The notes beneath the pieces were generated by a model, which was not told the DNA's origin, did no database searches, and was given only the letters and a program-made list of their open reading frames with translations. A program made the position numbers and the translations under genes. Shown in pieces: positions 39,327 through 48,956 of a stretch of 51,739 nucleotides of DNA. The stretch's first letter is position 1. The number at the start of each line of letters is the position of its first letter. This DNA comes from Ilumatobacteraceae bacterium (GTDB lineage Bacteria; Actinomycetota; Acidimicrobiia; Acidimicrobiales; Ilumatobacteraceae), in contig SHUW01000003.1 in NCBI GenBank assembly GCA_009694465.1, forward strand, positions 1 to 51,739, in the 5' to 3' direction.

Positions 39327-41057
39327 GTGCCCAAGCCTGAGAGACAGATTCATCGATTCCGCAGAGCATTCGTACTGCTCAAGACATTGGTGAGTTTTCA
39401 TCCTGGATTGTTTGCTATTTCGATGGCTGGTGCCTCCGTCTTTGCTGTCTGTACGGTTGCCTCCTCTTGGGCTTTACGGTGGGTGATTGATGAAGTGATT
39501 GTGACGCGCTTTGCGACAGGCGTGATCTCGGTCAAACGAATAGCGGCAACGTTCGGGTTGCTTGTGGGTCTCTCTTTGATTCGTGCCGTGGGTGTGGTCA
39601 TTCGTCGGACATGGGCCGGAAAAGCTCAGTGGCGCACCGCTGAGTCGCTCACAGCGCAAGTCGTGGATGCTTTAGTCGATCAGCCAGTCTCGTGGCATCG
39701 TCAGCAGTCCGCCGGAGATCTGATCACGCGTGCAGGTGTCGATTGTGAAGCTTCCGTGGCAGTGTTGGCCCCTTTGCCCTATGCCAGCAGTGTTCTCTTA
39801 ATGATGGTGATTGCCGCTACGGGTCTCATCTCTACTGATCTCTGGTTGGGCATAGCGGCAACAAGCGTTTTCCCGCTTCTGATTTTACTGAATGTGATGT
39901 ATCAACGTCGCGTGGATCGATGGTTTGATCTTGCTCAAGATGAACTGGGTTCCCTATCGGCAGCAGTTCATGAGAGTTTTGAAGGTGTAACGGTTGTCAA
40001 AGCCTTCGGTGCCGAATTGCAAGAGACGAATCGTCTGGCCACAATTGCATCACGTGTCAAGGTGGCAAGAATTGAAGCCATAAAATTACGCTCGCTGTTT
40101 GAAGCCGGTCTTGACTTTGTTCCCAACCTGACCAACATATGCTTAGTGGTCGGTGGATCCTTCAGAGTCCGATCTGGTGATCTCTCAGTCGGCGAATTGG
40201 CAAGTTGCATTTACATGTTCACTTTGTTGGTTTTCCCATTACGCCTCATCGGCTACGCCTTTTCTGAGATGCCTCGTTCACAATCGGGTTTTGCTCGTCT
40301 GAGAAGTTTGCTGGATCAAGAAATTCTTACGGATCCGCGACGCAAGATCAATGAGAGTGAAGGTGGGTTGACCCTGACCGATGTCAGTGTTGGGCACACG
40401 CTTGACAAGGATGTGTTAGCAGGTGTGAGCGCATCCTTCAAGATTGGTTCAATCACAGCGATAGTGGGTTACACCGGTAGCGGAAAAACCACTTTGTTAC
40501 ATGCAATGGCTGGGCTCATCGAAATATCTAGTGGAGTGATTTCCGGATCGCCAGATGCTACTGCGCTTGTTTTTCAAGAGCCGTTTGTCGTTGGAAGTAG
40601 CGTGTTGGACAATATTACAATGGGTCACGAATATCGAGATGAAAAAGTGACTCGGGCGATAGAAATTGCTGAAGCGCACTTTCTATTTGATCTTCCAAGG
40701 GGCTTGCAAACGATTGTTGGAGAGCGCGGCGTGGGTCTGTCCGGTGGACAACGTCAGCGACTGGCGTTAGCGAGGGCCGTCATTACCTCTCCCAAAGTGC
40801 TGCTACTTGATGACACCACCAGCGCTCTTGATCCATTGACCGAATCGAAAGTGATGGGAAACCTTCGCAGAGAATTAAGTGAAACAACGGTCATAGCTGT
40901 TTCCTCAAGGCCTTCCATCATCGCCTTGTCGGATGAAGTGATTTTTGTTGCTGACGGAGGAATAGTCGATCAACGGCCCCATCAAGAGCTTTTGTTGCTG
41001 AGTGCGTCCTATCGGCAATTAATGCAGGCCTACGAACAGGATAGGGAGGAATCTTGA
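39327..41057 (+). CDS. ABC exporter half-transporter (TMD-NBD)
   Basis: Walker A GYTGSGKTT, signature LSGGQRQRLALARA, Walker B VLLLDDTTSALD (Asp in place of Glu). Confidence 0.92.
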   Translation: MPKPERQIHRFRRAFVLLKTLVSFHPGLFAISMAGASVFAVCTVASSWALRWVIDEVIVTRFATGVISVKRIAATFGLLVGLSLIRAVGVVIRRTWAGKAQWRTAESLTAQVVDALVDQPVSWHRQQSAGDLITRAGVDCEASVAVLAPLPYASSVLLMMVIAATGLISTDLWLGIAATSVFPLLILLNVMYQRRVDRWFDLAQDELGSLSAAVHESFEGVTVVKAFGAELQETNRLATIASRVKVARIEAIKLRSLFEAGLDFVPNLTNICLVVGGSFRVRSGDLSVGELASCIYMFTLLVFPLRLIGYAFSEMPRSQSGFARLRSLLDQEILTDPRRKINESEGGLTLTDVSVGHTLDKDVLAGVSASFKIGSITAIVGYTGSGKTTLLHAMAGLIEISSGVISGSPDATALVFQEPFVVGSSVLDNITMGHEYRDEKVTRAIEIAEAHFLFDLPRGLQTIVGERGVGLSGGQRQRLALARAVITSPKVLLLDDTTSALDPLTESKVMGNLRRELSETTVIAVSSRPSIIALSDEVIFVADGGIVDQRPHQELLLLSASYRQLMQAYEQDREES

Positions 41058-41058
41058 G

Positions 41059-42903
41059 ATGGCAGATGATAATCAATCTCTTGGCGCCTTAGCTGCTGTT
41101 GGACTTGGGGTGCGTGCGGCTCCTACATTGCGCGAGGGCTTTGCGAAAACCATGTTCTTCGCGGCTATCGGAGCAAGCGGTCGAATTGTGGTTCCAGTCA
41201 TTATCCAGCAAGCAATTGACCGCGGAATTCAACACAGTGATTCTGCTGGAATCGTGAGCGTCGACACTTCGTATATTCTGCGGTTAGCGCTCTTTGGTGC
41301 TTTGTGGCTCACCCTTGCAAGTCTTTCACAACGACATGCCGTCGTCCGTCTAGGAGTACGTTCAGAAATTGCGTTGTTTATGTTGCGCGTGAACCTCTTC
41401 GAACATATTCACCGTTTAAGTCTTGAAGACCATGATGATGAAAAGAATGGTTCACTCGTAGCGCGTGTGACATCAGATGTAGAAACCTTGTCGCAATTCT
41501 TTTCTTGGGGTGCTTTGGCATTTTTGTTGGACGGTCTGTTAATGCTCGTGGTTGGCTCTGTGATGCTTTCATATGACTGGATTCTCGGTCTATTAGTGAT
41601 CGCCATATCCGCTCCTTTAATGTTGGTTTTGAAGAGGGGTCAATCTCGTTTGGTCAAGGCCTACGATCTCACTCGCTCGACTAATGCTGATTTACTATCG
41701 TCAACCGCCGAACTGGTGACGGGTGCGGAAACACTGCGGGCCTACGACGCTGGTCGCATCTTTGGCACGCGCAGCAAACTTGGTGCTCGCAGGCGTGCAG
41801 ACACTCAGATGCGGGCCACGATGGTCGGTGCTATTTTGTTCCCTTCCGGTGAGATTTTTGGGGCGTTCGCTGTGTCTGCAGTTGTCATGGTGGGTGTGTT
41901 ACGAGGTCCTACATCAGGTTTGACGACGGGTGCGCTGATCGGATTTGTTTTTCTGACGTATCGCTTTCTTGAACCGATTGCCGAAATTACGGAGGTTCTT
42001 TTCCAAACGCAAACTGCTGTCTCGGGCCTGAAACGCGTATTGGGTGTTTTGGCGATTCCCGTTGGCCCGCCACAAAGTGATTCTCCGTTACCACTACCCG
42101 TTGGTTCACTAGACATTGACATTCGAAATGTTGGTTTTACCTATCAAACACGCGAGGTGGGTGATCGGGGATCCTTCGAGGTCCCAGCCTTAGTAGGTGT
42201 CAACGCCTTGATTGCTTTCGGCAGTCGGGTAGCCGTGGTTGGTGAGACCGGCTCAGGTAAAACGACGCTCGGTCGTCTGCTTGGTCGCTTCAGCGATCCC
42301 ACCATCGGTGGAATTACTTTGGGAGGAGTTGCTCTCACCATGGTGGCCAATGATGAACTACGTAAACGAGTGGTCATCGTCCCTCAAGAGCCCTTCCTTT
42401 TTGATGACACGATCTGCAATAACCTTCGCTTCGTCAGTCCGTCGGTGAGTGATCAGCAACTACGTGATGTTTTTGGGGCGCTCGGACTTGAAGATTGGCT
42501 GACAGGTTTGGAGTATGGCCTGGAGACTGTTGTGGGCCAGCGAGGTGCGCAGCTGTCCTCTGGTGAGCGCCAGTTAATCGCTCTTGTTCGAGCGTCACTG
42601 GTGGACCCAGCCATTCTTGTCCTGGATGAGGCAACTTCATCGGTTGATGCCGTGACGGAATTACGATTGGGCAGAGCCATGGAGAAGATTTCCCAAGGTC
42701 GTACAACGATTTCGATTGCTCATCGCTTGTCAACTGCCAAGCGTGCCGACAGAATCTTGGTACTGAATCAGGGTCGACTCGTTGAAGATGGATCGCACCT
42801 CGATCTTGTCGACGCGGGAGGCACATATGCCTCCATGTATTCGTCTTGGATTACTGCAACGGACACTTCTGGAGACGAGAAAACCTTCCCGGAGATGAGA
42901 TGA
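41059..42903 (+). CDS. ABC exporter half-transporter (TMD-NBD)
   Basis: Walker A GETGSGKTT, LSSGERQLIALVRA, VLDEATSSVD; partner of preceding gene. Confidence 0.93.
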   Translation: MADDNQSLGALAAVGLGVRAAPTLREGFAKTMFFAAIGASGRIVVPVIIQQAIDRGIQHSDSAGIVSVDTSYILRLALFGALWLTLASLSQRHAVVRLGVRSEIALFMLRVNLFEHIHRLSLEDHDDEKNGSLVARVTSDVETLSQFFSWGALAFLLDGLLMLVVGSVMLSYDWILGLLVIAISAPLMLVLKRGQSRLVKAYDLTRSTNADLLSSTAELVTGAETLRAYDAGRIFGTRSKLGARRRADTQMRATMVGAILFPSGEIFGAFAVSAVVMVGVLRGPTSGLTTGALIGFVFLTYRFLEPIAEITEVLFQTQTAVSGLKRVLGVLAIPVGPPQSDSPLPLPVGSLDIDIRNVGFTYQTREVGDRGSFEVPALVGVNALIAFGSRVAVVGETGSGKTTLGRLLGRFSDPTIGGITLGGVALTMVANDELRKRVVIVPQEPFLFDDTICNNLRFVSPSVSDQQLRDVFGALGLEDWLTGLEYGLETVVGQRGAQLSSGERQLIALVRASLVDPAILVLDEATSSVDAVTELRLGRAMEKISQGRTTISIAHRLSTAKRADRILVLNQGRLVEDGSHLDLVDAGGTYASMYSSWITATDTSGDEKTFPEMR

Positions 42904-42910
42904 TGAGAGT

Positions 42911-43597
42911 GTGGAAATTGTCCTCGTTCGTCATGGTCAGCCTGAATGGGTAAAAGACGATCTCAACGTCGATAACCCTCCACTCACAGCGCTCGGTTTT
43001 CGCCAGGCTGAATTAGTGGGTCGGGCTTTAGAAAAACAGCATTTTGATGAGGTCTGGGTGTCACCTCTTCTGCGGGCGCAACAGACAGCGGCCCCGCTCT
43101 TGCAGATGTTGGATCTGCCTCTGGGTGAGGAATCAACAGAGGCTTGGCTTGAAGAGATTCGCAATCCGTTATGGCACGGCACGCCGCGCGAAAAAGCGGA
43201 TGCTGCCTATCAGGAAGAGAGAAATCGACCGGCTGAAAAACGCTGGGATGGATTGCAGGACGGAGAACCCGTTCGGGACTTTGTGCAGCGAATTCATTCT
43301 GGGGCAAATTCATTTTTGTTAGAGCGAGGAATCACGCGCTCAGCTCAGCAATTACCAGTTTGGAATATAGAAAAACCTGATCGAAGCATTCTTCTCATTG
43401 CTCATGCCGGTACCAACAGTGTCTTTATTAATCACATCCTCGGCTTAACACCAACACCTTGGGAATGGGAACGTTTTGTCATCGCTCACGCTTCAATTAA
43501 TCGTTTGTCATCCTATGAAATAGGTGACGGGCACACTTTTGGTCTGACCAAACTGAGTGATGTTGAACATCTACCCGCAGATGAAAGGACTTACTGA
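42911..43597 (+). CDS. histidine phosphatase family protein
   Basis: VLVRHGQPEW, SPLLRAQQTAAPL, LIAHAGTN. Confidence 0.9.
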   Translation: MEIVLVRHGQPEWVKDDLNVDNPPLTALGFRQAELVGRALEKQHFDEVWVSPLLRAQQTAAPLLQMLDLPLGEESTEAWLEEIRNPLWHGTPREKADAAYQEERNRPAEKRWDGLQDGEPVRDFVQRIHSGANSFLLERGITRSAQQLPVWNIEKPDRSILLIAHAGTNSVFINHILGLTPTPWEWERFVIAHASINRLSSYEIGDGHTFGLTKLSDVEHLPADERTY

Positions 43598-44688
43598 TGT
43601 CTGAACGAGATTTAGATCTGAACGCACTCAAGATGTATTCGTTTTTGGTTTTTACTAAATTAGAAGGAGCGGTGACTTCAGGGATGATTCATTTGGGGGA
43701 TCGCCTCGGGCTCTATGGAGCACTAGCGAGTTCACCGTTTGCATTGAGTTGTGCACAATTAGCTGGTAAGACCTCGCTACATCAGAGGTGGGTTCAGGAG
43801 TGGTTACATAATCAGGCCGCCGCACGTCTGATTGAAGTGACAATTGAAGAGAGTGGGAATGAGCTCTATTCTCTGACTCCAGAGGCAGCCGTCGTTTTGG
43901 CCGATGAAAATCATCCAGCGTTTGGCATGGGCATGTTTCACCGCCTGCCGCAGACGATGGAAAGTCTCAGAGCCCTCCCAGAAAGCTTTAGAACTGGATT
44001 GGGTTACGACTACGACAGTCACGGACCAGAAGGAGCAGTCGGAATTGAACGCAGTTTCGAGCCATGGAGTCGCTCTTATTTGTTGCCAGTAGTTTTGCCA
44101 GCTTTGGATGGAGCCGTAGAAGGCCTGATGGCTGGTGCTCAAGTTGCCGATATCGGATGTGGTGCTGGGGGAGCAGCCGTTCGTATAGCGACTGCCTTTC
44201 CGCGCAGCGTTGTGACGGGTTATGACATTTCCAGATTTGCCCTTGATCGCGCTGTTGCCAAGAAAGCCGAACAACAACTCAGCAATGTCTCGTTTGTGGA
44301 TCCACGTTCCACTCCGCTTCCTGAAGATGAGTCTCTAGATCTCATTACGGCCTTCGACTGCATTCACGACATGACTCATCCCCAAGATGTGATGCGAGCG
44401 ATCCGACGATCACTGAAACCTGGCGGGATATGGCTTTTGGTTGATATCAAAGCCCTTGATACATTCGCTGAAAATATGGCAAAGAATCCGATGGCCTCGT
44501 TGATGTACGGAATCAGTGTGATGAGTTGCATGTCCTCGGCCATGTCAGTGGCTGGCGGAGCCGGACTTGGAACATTAGGCCTGCCCGAGTCCAAGGCACG
44601 GGCAATGGCTGAAGACGCTGGTTTTAGTAGGTTTCGTAAGTTGGACATTGAGCATTCGTTGAATGCCTTTTACGAAGTCCGTCCGTAA
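43597..44688 (+). CDS. class I SAM-dependent methyltransferase with N-terminal winged-helix-like region
   Basis: VADIGCGAGGAAVRIA, FDCIHDMTHPQDVMRAIRRSLKPGG. Confidence 0.88.
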   Translation: MSERDLDLNALKMYSFLVFTKLEGAVTSGMIHLGDRLGLYGALASSPFALSCAQLAGKTSLHQRWVQEWLHNQAAARLIEVTIEESGNELYSLTPEAAVVLADENHPAFGMGMFHRLPQTMESLRALPESFRTGLGYDYDSHGPEGAVGIERSFEPWSRSYLLPVVLPALDGAVEGLMAGAQVADIGCGAGGAAVRIATAFPRSVVTGYDISRFALDRAVAKKAEQQLSNVSFVDPRSTPLPEDESLDLITAFDCIHDMTHPQDVMRAIRRSLKPGGIWLLVDIKALDTFAENMAKNPMASLMYGISVMSCMSSAMSVAGGAGLGTLGLPESKARAMAEDAGFSRFRKLDIEHSLNAFYEVRP

Positions 44689-44713
44689 TAAGAAGATTGA
44701 GCAGGGGAGATCA

Positions 44714-45145
44714 ATGGACATTGAAGAGATCAAGCAAGCCACATCGGTACTCAGCGTGTGGGCACACATCGCCACGGTCGGTGCGGATAACGAGCCGGAC
44801 GTCGTTCCTGTGCATCCCTGTTGGGAAGGCGAGATTTTGTGGATCATGGTTGGGCTGAATTCAACAAAGTGTCGCAACGTTTCTGCCAACCCGCGTGTTG
44901 CCTTGCACTGGCAGGTGACGGAAAATGGCGATGGAGTTGAGGTGTGGGGTACCGCGGAAGTGTTATCTGATATTGAGACGAAGCGGAGGTTATGGAACGG
45001 CGTGTTCGATTATGACCTCAATGGGTTTGCGCCTGGGGGTCCCGAGAATAGTCCCGATACGGCATTCATGAAAGTGACGGTCAATCGAGCGATCGCTATG
45101 AAAATGTATGGCGTCGGTGGATTTGAACGGTTTGCGCGTGCATAA
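44714..45145 (+). CDS. pyridoxamine 5'-phosphate oxidase-like family protein
   Basis: LSVWAHIATVGADNEPDVVPVHP...ILWIMVGLNSTKCRNVSANPRVALHWQV; start ATG 44714 with SD-like GGGGAGA. Confidence 0.8.
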   Translation: MDIEEIKQATSVLSVWAHIATVGADNEPDVVPVHPCWEGEILWIMVGLNSTKCRNVSANPRVALHWQVTENGDGVEVWGTAEVLSDIETKRRLWNGVFDYDLNGFAPGGPENSPDTAFMKVTVNRAIAMKMYGVGGFERFARA

Positions 45146-45169
45146 CCTCGATCAGCTGTTGGTGTCGGC

Positions 45170-45961
45170 ATGACCCGCCTCTCAAAATTAAGTAGGTCGA
45201 TCGAGGGCAAGATCGCAATCATCACCGGTGCGGGCAGTGGTATGGGTCGGGCAACAGCCTTGCTGTTCGCCGATGAGGGTGCCAAGGTAGTTGTTGTTGA
45301 CCTGAATGTGGATGCCGTTGACGCAGTCGTGAGTGAGATCACCGCTAGATATGGGGCAGATGCAGCAGTCGCTTTTCCTCTAGACGTATGTCGAACTCAA
45401 GAAGTGACCAAGATGGTTGAATCCGTTGTTGAGAAGTACGGAGGTGTGGACCTTGTGATCAACAATGCTGGCGTCTCCATGGGTAGCGGATCCTTACTCA
45501 ATGAAGATGATTTTGCTGAGGCTTGGGATCGTACGATTGCAGTCAACCTCACGGCGTACATTTACCTTATTCGTGCATGCCTAGTGCACCTCAAGAAATC
45601 CACGGCACCTCGAATTGTCAATATTGCATCAACAGAATCAATAGTCGCCACACCGACTTTGTCGGCTTATTCAGCTTCAAAGTCTGGTGTCACAGGACTC
45701 ACAAGAAGTCTTGCTGTTGAACTTGGACGAGATGGCATCACTGTCAATTGCATATGTCCTGGACCGATTAACACTGGTATGACCCAAGGGATACCCGATG
45801 ACATGAAACAGATTTATGCCAAACGAAGAGTCGCTTTACGCCGTTATGGTGAACCCGAAGAGGTGGCACATATGACCCTCAGTTTGTGTTTGCCTGCTAT
45901 GAGTTTTGTGACTGGAGCCACGATTGTCGTTGACGGGGGAATGACGGTTCGTCACACGTAA
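45170..45961 (+). CDS. SDR family oxidoreductase
   Basis: IITGAGSGMGRATALLFA, NNAGVSMG, YSASKSGVTGLTRSLAVE, C-terminal GATIVVDGGMTV. Confidence 0.92.
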   Translation: MTRLSKLSRSIEGKIAIITGAGSGMGRATALLFADEGAKVVVVDLNVDAVDAVVSEITARYGADAAVAFPLDVCRTQEVTKMVESVVEKYGGVDLVINNAGVSMGSGSLLNEDDFAEAWDRTIAVNLTAYIYLIRACLVHLKKSTAPRIVNIASTESIVATPTLSAYSASKSGVTGLTRSLAVELGRDGITVNCICPGPINTGMTQGIPDDMKQIYAKRRVALRRYGEPEEVAHMTLSLCLPAMSFVTGATIVVDGGMTVRHT

Positions 45962-45968
45962 AAACGTT

Positions 45969-47066
45969 CTAAGGGGCGGGATCAATCATTGACGTCAGCG
46001 AATTTGGCTGATGTGGACCAATAACAAACTGTTCGAGGATGCCGATTCCCGTGTGTTCTCCCATTTTTGCGCGACAAAGTGCCTGAATGTGCAGGTTTCC
46101 TGGGTCACAGGGGTTGGACACGGGGAGATTCCAGCGTTCAAAGCCAACAGCCGCTTCTCCTTTCCAATGACCGTGGCCCCAGTCCTTATTCCCATAGCCG
46201 ATACCAGACATGTGAAATTCGAAAATTGGCGTCAAATCAACTGTGCTGATGGTGTCATCTTGATCAATCAAGTCAATGGAAAATGATTCGGCCCATCGTG
46301 TTCCTGAGCGCAGTTTGCTGCGATAAACAGTTTTTTTCATTACTTTTGCTGGGCTGTCACCATCGGGAATAACAAAGCCGGTCTCATGCCAGCGCTCACC
46401 TGAAGAATATTCGTTCACATCAAAATGAGTCGCAAAGCTGCCAAAATTTATTGGAGCCCATAACCAATAATATTGAGCCTCACCCACTGGTGCACCTGCA
46501 TCAGATGGCGGACCGATCGGACGCACGCCCCAGGAACGATCTCGTGATCCAGCTGTCGTTGCGGGTTCAATCTTATGGATGATCCCATCTAACTCAATCC
46601 AACCCACCCAATGGCCAAACTGCGTCAGACGGGTGTAGTCGAAAACGGTGCGCTGTCCCGCTTTTACTAAGAAGTGTGGCTCTTGAATCGGTCCGCTGCG
46701 TGCAGTGAAAGTCAGATCGCAGCGTAGCGAGTGTTCAGGACTGTCAACAAGAATCTGATGCCGCTTCATAGGCTCCAGAACCTTGACCTCGATAGGTCCG
46801 ACCTTATTGGCCTGCGCTCGATCTTGTGGGGCACGCGCAGACGAATGTAGGGAGATCTGTTCTTTACCGTCGATGATGACAGAGAAAGAAGCATCAGAGA
46901 TATGCCGATTCGGATACAGACCTAGGGCCACGGCAAAAAAGACTGAAGCATCTGCACGATAACCATTAAAGAAATAACGGTCATAGTGGTTCGCGTCGCT
47001 TGAGGCAGTTTCATTGACAGGGGCGCTACTGGCATGAATTGGGAAGTCATCGAAGGACGAAAGCAT
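45969..47066 (-). CDS. uncharacterised beta-rich protein (AttH/hydroxyneurosporene-synthase-like)
   Basis: Pattern of polar beta-strand segments with W-rich motifs (FGHWVGWIELDG, RSWGVRP, WLWAPINFG); TACGGT-N6-ATG. Confidence 0.55.
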   Translation of the reverse strand: MLSSFDDFPIHASSAPVNETASSDANHYDRYFFNGYRADASVFFAVALGLYPNRHISDASFSVIIDGKEQISLHSSARAPQDRAQANKVGPIEVKVLEPMKRHQILVDSPEHSLRCDLTFTARSGPIQEPHFLVKAGQRTVFDYTRLTQFGHWVGWIELDGIIHKIEPATTAGSRDRSWGVRPIGPPSDAGAPVGEAQYYWLWAPINFGSFATHFDVNEYSSGERWHETGFVIPDGDSPAKVMKKTVYRSKLRSGTRWAESFSIDLIDQDDTISTVDLTPIFEFHMSGIGYGNKDWGHGHWKGEAAVGFERWNLPVSNPCDPGNLHIQALCRAKMGEHTGIGILEQFVIGPHQPNSLTSMIDPAP

Positions 47067-47124
47067 GATGTGACCGTAGTCCTAACATGTGGCGTAAGTG
47101 AAGCCCTCCGCATACTGTGGGGGC

Positions 47125-48063
47125 GTGAAAGCTTTTCAAGTGCTTCGAAAGCGTCCTGTGATCAGCCCCGAAGGCTACGTTCGGATCACGAGAACGGCTC
47201 TGTTGCTGCTGTGCATCATCGTTGTTAGTGGAGCCGCCGTGCGGCTCAGTGGCTCGGGTCTTGGATGCTCGGATTGGCCTCGCTGCAACGCCGAGAAATT
47301 TGTGGATGTGTCTACTTTTCATGGTGCCATTGAACAGGTCAACAGGTTGTTCACTGGTCTCGTTGCTGCCGTGGTGATTGTGGCTGTTCTCGCCGCCAGA
47401 TATCGAATTCCATATCGAAGAGATCTTTTGTGGATGGCCTGGGGACTTGTCCTCGGCGTCGCAGGACAGGTCATTCTCGGCGGCATCGTTGTTCTCACTG
47501 ATCTCAATCCGATCGCCAACCTAGGTCATTTTATTCTGTCCATGTTCCTTGTGGCGAACGCTTTTCTGTTGTTGAAACGTTCACAGGAAAACACCGTGAG
47601 TATTGAGCGTCAGATTTCATCTGTTGGTGTATGGGTTGTGCGCTTGGTGTGCGTCTGTGGCGGTATCGCAATTTTTACAGGAACGATTGTGACGGGTTCG
47701 GGTCCCCATGCTGGTGATGAAAAAGCTCGACGCTTAGGGTTTGAGGTTGCTTCAGCAGCCAAGGTGCATGGAACATCTGTGATCATCATGATTGCATTGA
47801 TGTTGGTTTTGGCTGGCTATGTTCGGCGAACACAGGGATTGGTATCAATGAAATCAGCACTGGAGATCATTATTCTTACGTCAATTCTTCAGGCGACGGT
47901 CGGCTATGTCCAATACTTCAACGATATTCCTGCGTTGTTAGTAGGAATACATGTTTTCGGCGCAACCCTGTTTTTTATTTCGTTAGTGAACCTGTGGCTC
48001 ATCGGGCATCAGACGTTTGCTGCCAAACGAGAAATAGTAGAGCGGAAATCAATCATCGTCTGA
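47125..48063 (+). CDS. ctaA: COX15/CtaA family heme A synthase
   Basis: SGAAVRLSGSGLGCSDWPRCN, EQVNRLFTGLVA, IFTGTIVTGSGPHAGD, KVHGTSV; GTG 47125 preceded by TACTGT-N6. Confidence 0.88.
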   Translation: MKAFQVLRKRPVISPEGYVRITRTALLLLCIIVVSGAAVRLSGSGLGCSDWPRCNAEKFVDVSTFHGAIEQVNRLFTGLVAAVVIVAVLAARYRIPYRRDLLWMAWGLVLGVAGQVILGGIVVLTDLNPIANLGHFILSMFLVANAFLLLKRSQENTVSIERQISSVGVWVVRLVCVCGGIAIFTGTIVTGSGPHAGDEKARRLGFEVASAAKVHGTSVIIMIALMLVLAGYVRRTQGLVSMKSALEIIILTSILQATVGYVQYFNDIPALLVGIHVFGATLFFISLVNLWLIGHQTFAAKREIVERKSIIV

Positions 48064-48065
48064 TG
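48007..48065. repeat. 9-bp inverted repeat CATCAGACG / CGTCTGATG bounding the convergent ctaA/NMO overlap
   Basis: Arms 48007-48015 and 48057-48065; each arm contains one gene's TGA stop. Confidence 0.6.
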
Positions 48066-48956
48066 AATGATTTCTTGCACCGGCAAGATTGCGTCAATAC
48101 GCCCCATGACTTGGCCAGTTAAGGCAATTGCCGCCTCCATATCACCGCCAAAGTAAAGTTCCAGGGCACGACTCATCTCCGTTAAGGGAACGTGTTCTTG
48201 CTTTTCTAAAGCACTTGTGCGCTCCGTTCGTATCGCTCGCAAGCCAGGCTTTGAATGACGGTTAAGAAATACAGTGTCCGTCTCTGCACCGTTGAGAATC
48301 GCCTGTTTCCAATTATTATGCACTGGCGATTCAGCAGCAGAAACCATTCGTGTTCCCATTTGCACTCCCTGCGCGCCCAACGCAAAAGCCGCAGCCATGG
48401 AAACTCCGTCACTGATTCCACCTGCGGCGATGATCGGTACGTCGACACGTGAAGCCACGAGTGGCAGAAGGACCATCGTGGAAACATCGCGTGGGTTTTT
48501 GAAACCGCCACCTTCACCGCCTTCAACGACGAGACCATCAACGCCCGCAGCAACTGCTTTGAGGGCTGCCGAAAGCGTGGGGACGACATGAAAGACCGTC
48601 AACCCAGCATCCTTCAACTGCGCCGTATATTGCTTTGGGTCACCAGCTGAAGTTGTCACGAATTTGACGCCTTGTGCGACAACGAAATCGACGATCGACG
48701 GATCGCGAACAAAAAGTTGAGCGATGTTCACCCCGAATGGCTTCTGTGTGAGGGCAGCCATCTTTTCGATTTCCAGCCGAATATTGTCAAGTTCACCAGA
48801 AGAGGTCTCAATGATCCCCAAACCTCCAGCGTTGCTAACGGCGCTCGCTAAGGGGCTTCTCGCTATCCATCCCATTGGGGCTTGGATGATCGGGTAATCG
48901 ATTCCTAAGAGTTCGGTAATACGGTTCTTGATGGGAGCAGGCGCGGAATCGTTCAC
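48009..48956 (-). CDS. nitronate monooxygenase (NPD-like) family
   Basis: IDYPIIQAPMGWIA, VEGGEGGG, VPIIAAGGISDGVSMAAAFALGAQGVQMGTR; start GTG 48956 overlapping EamA stop. Confidence 0.88.
   Translation of the reverse strand: MNDSAPAPIKNRITELLGIDYPIIQAPMGWIARSPLASAVSNAGGLGIIETSSGELDNIRLEIEKMAALTQKPFGVNIAQLFVRDPSIVDFVVAQGVKFVTTSAGDPKQYTAQLKDAGLTVFHVVPTLSAALKAVAAGVDGLVVEGGEGGGFKNPRDVSTMVLLPLVASRVDVPIIAAGGISDGVSMAAAFALGAQGVQMGTRMVSAAESPVHNNWKQAILNGAETDTVFLNRHSKPGLRAIRTERTSALEKQEHVPLTEMSRALELYFGGDMEAAIALTGQVMGRIDAILPVQEIIHQTMIDFRSTISRLAANV

Noticed and set aside
42434-42826. 130-aa - strand ORF inside the ABC exporter gene
   Set aside because: Antisense shadow of the NBD; no domain motif.
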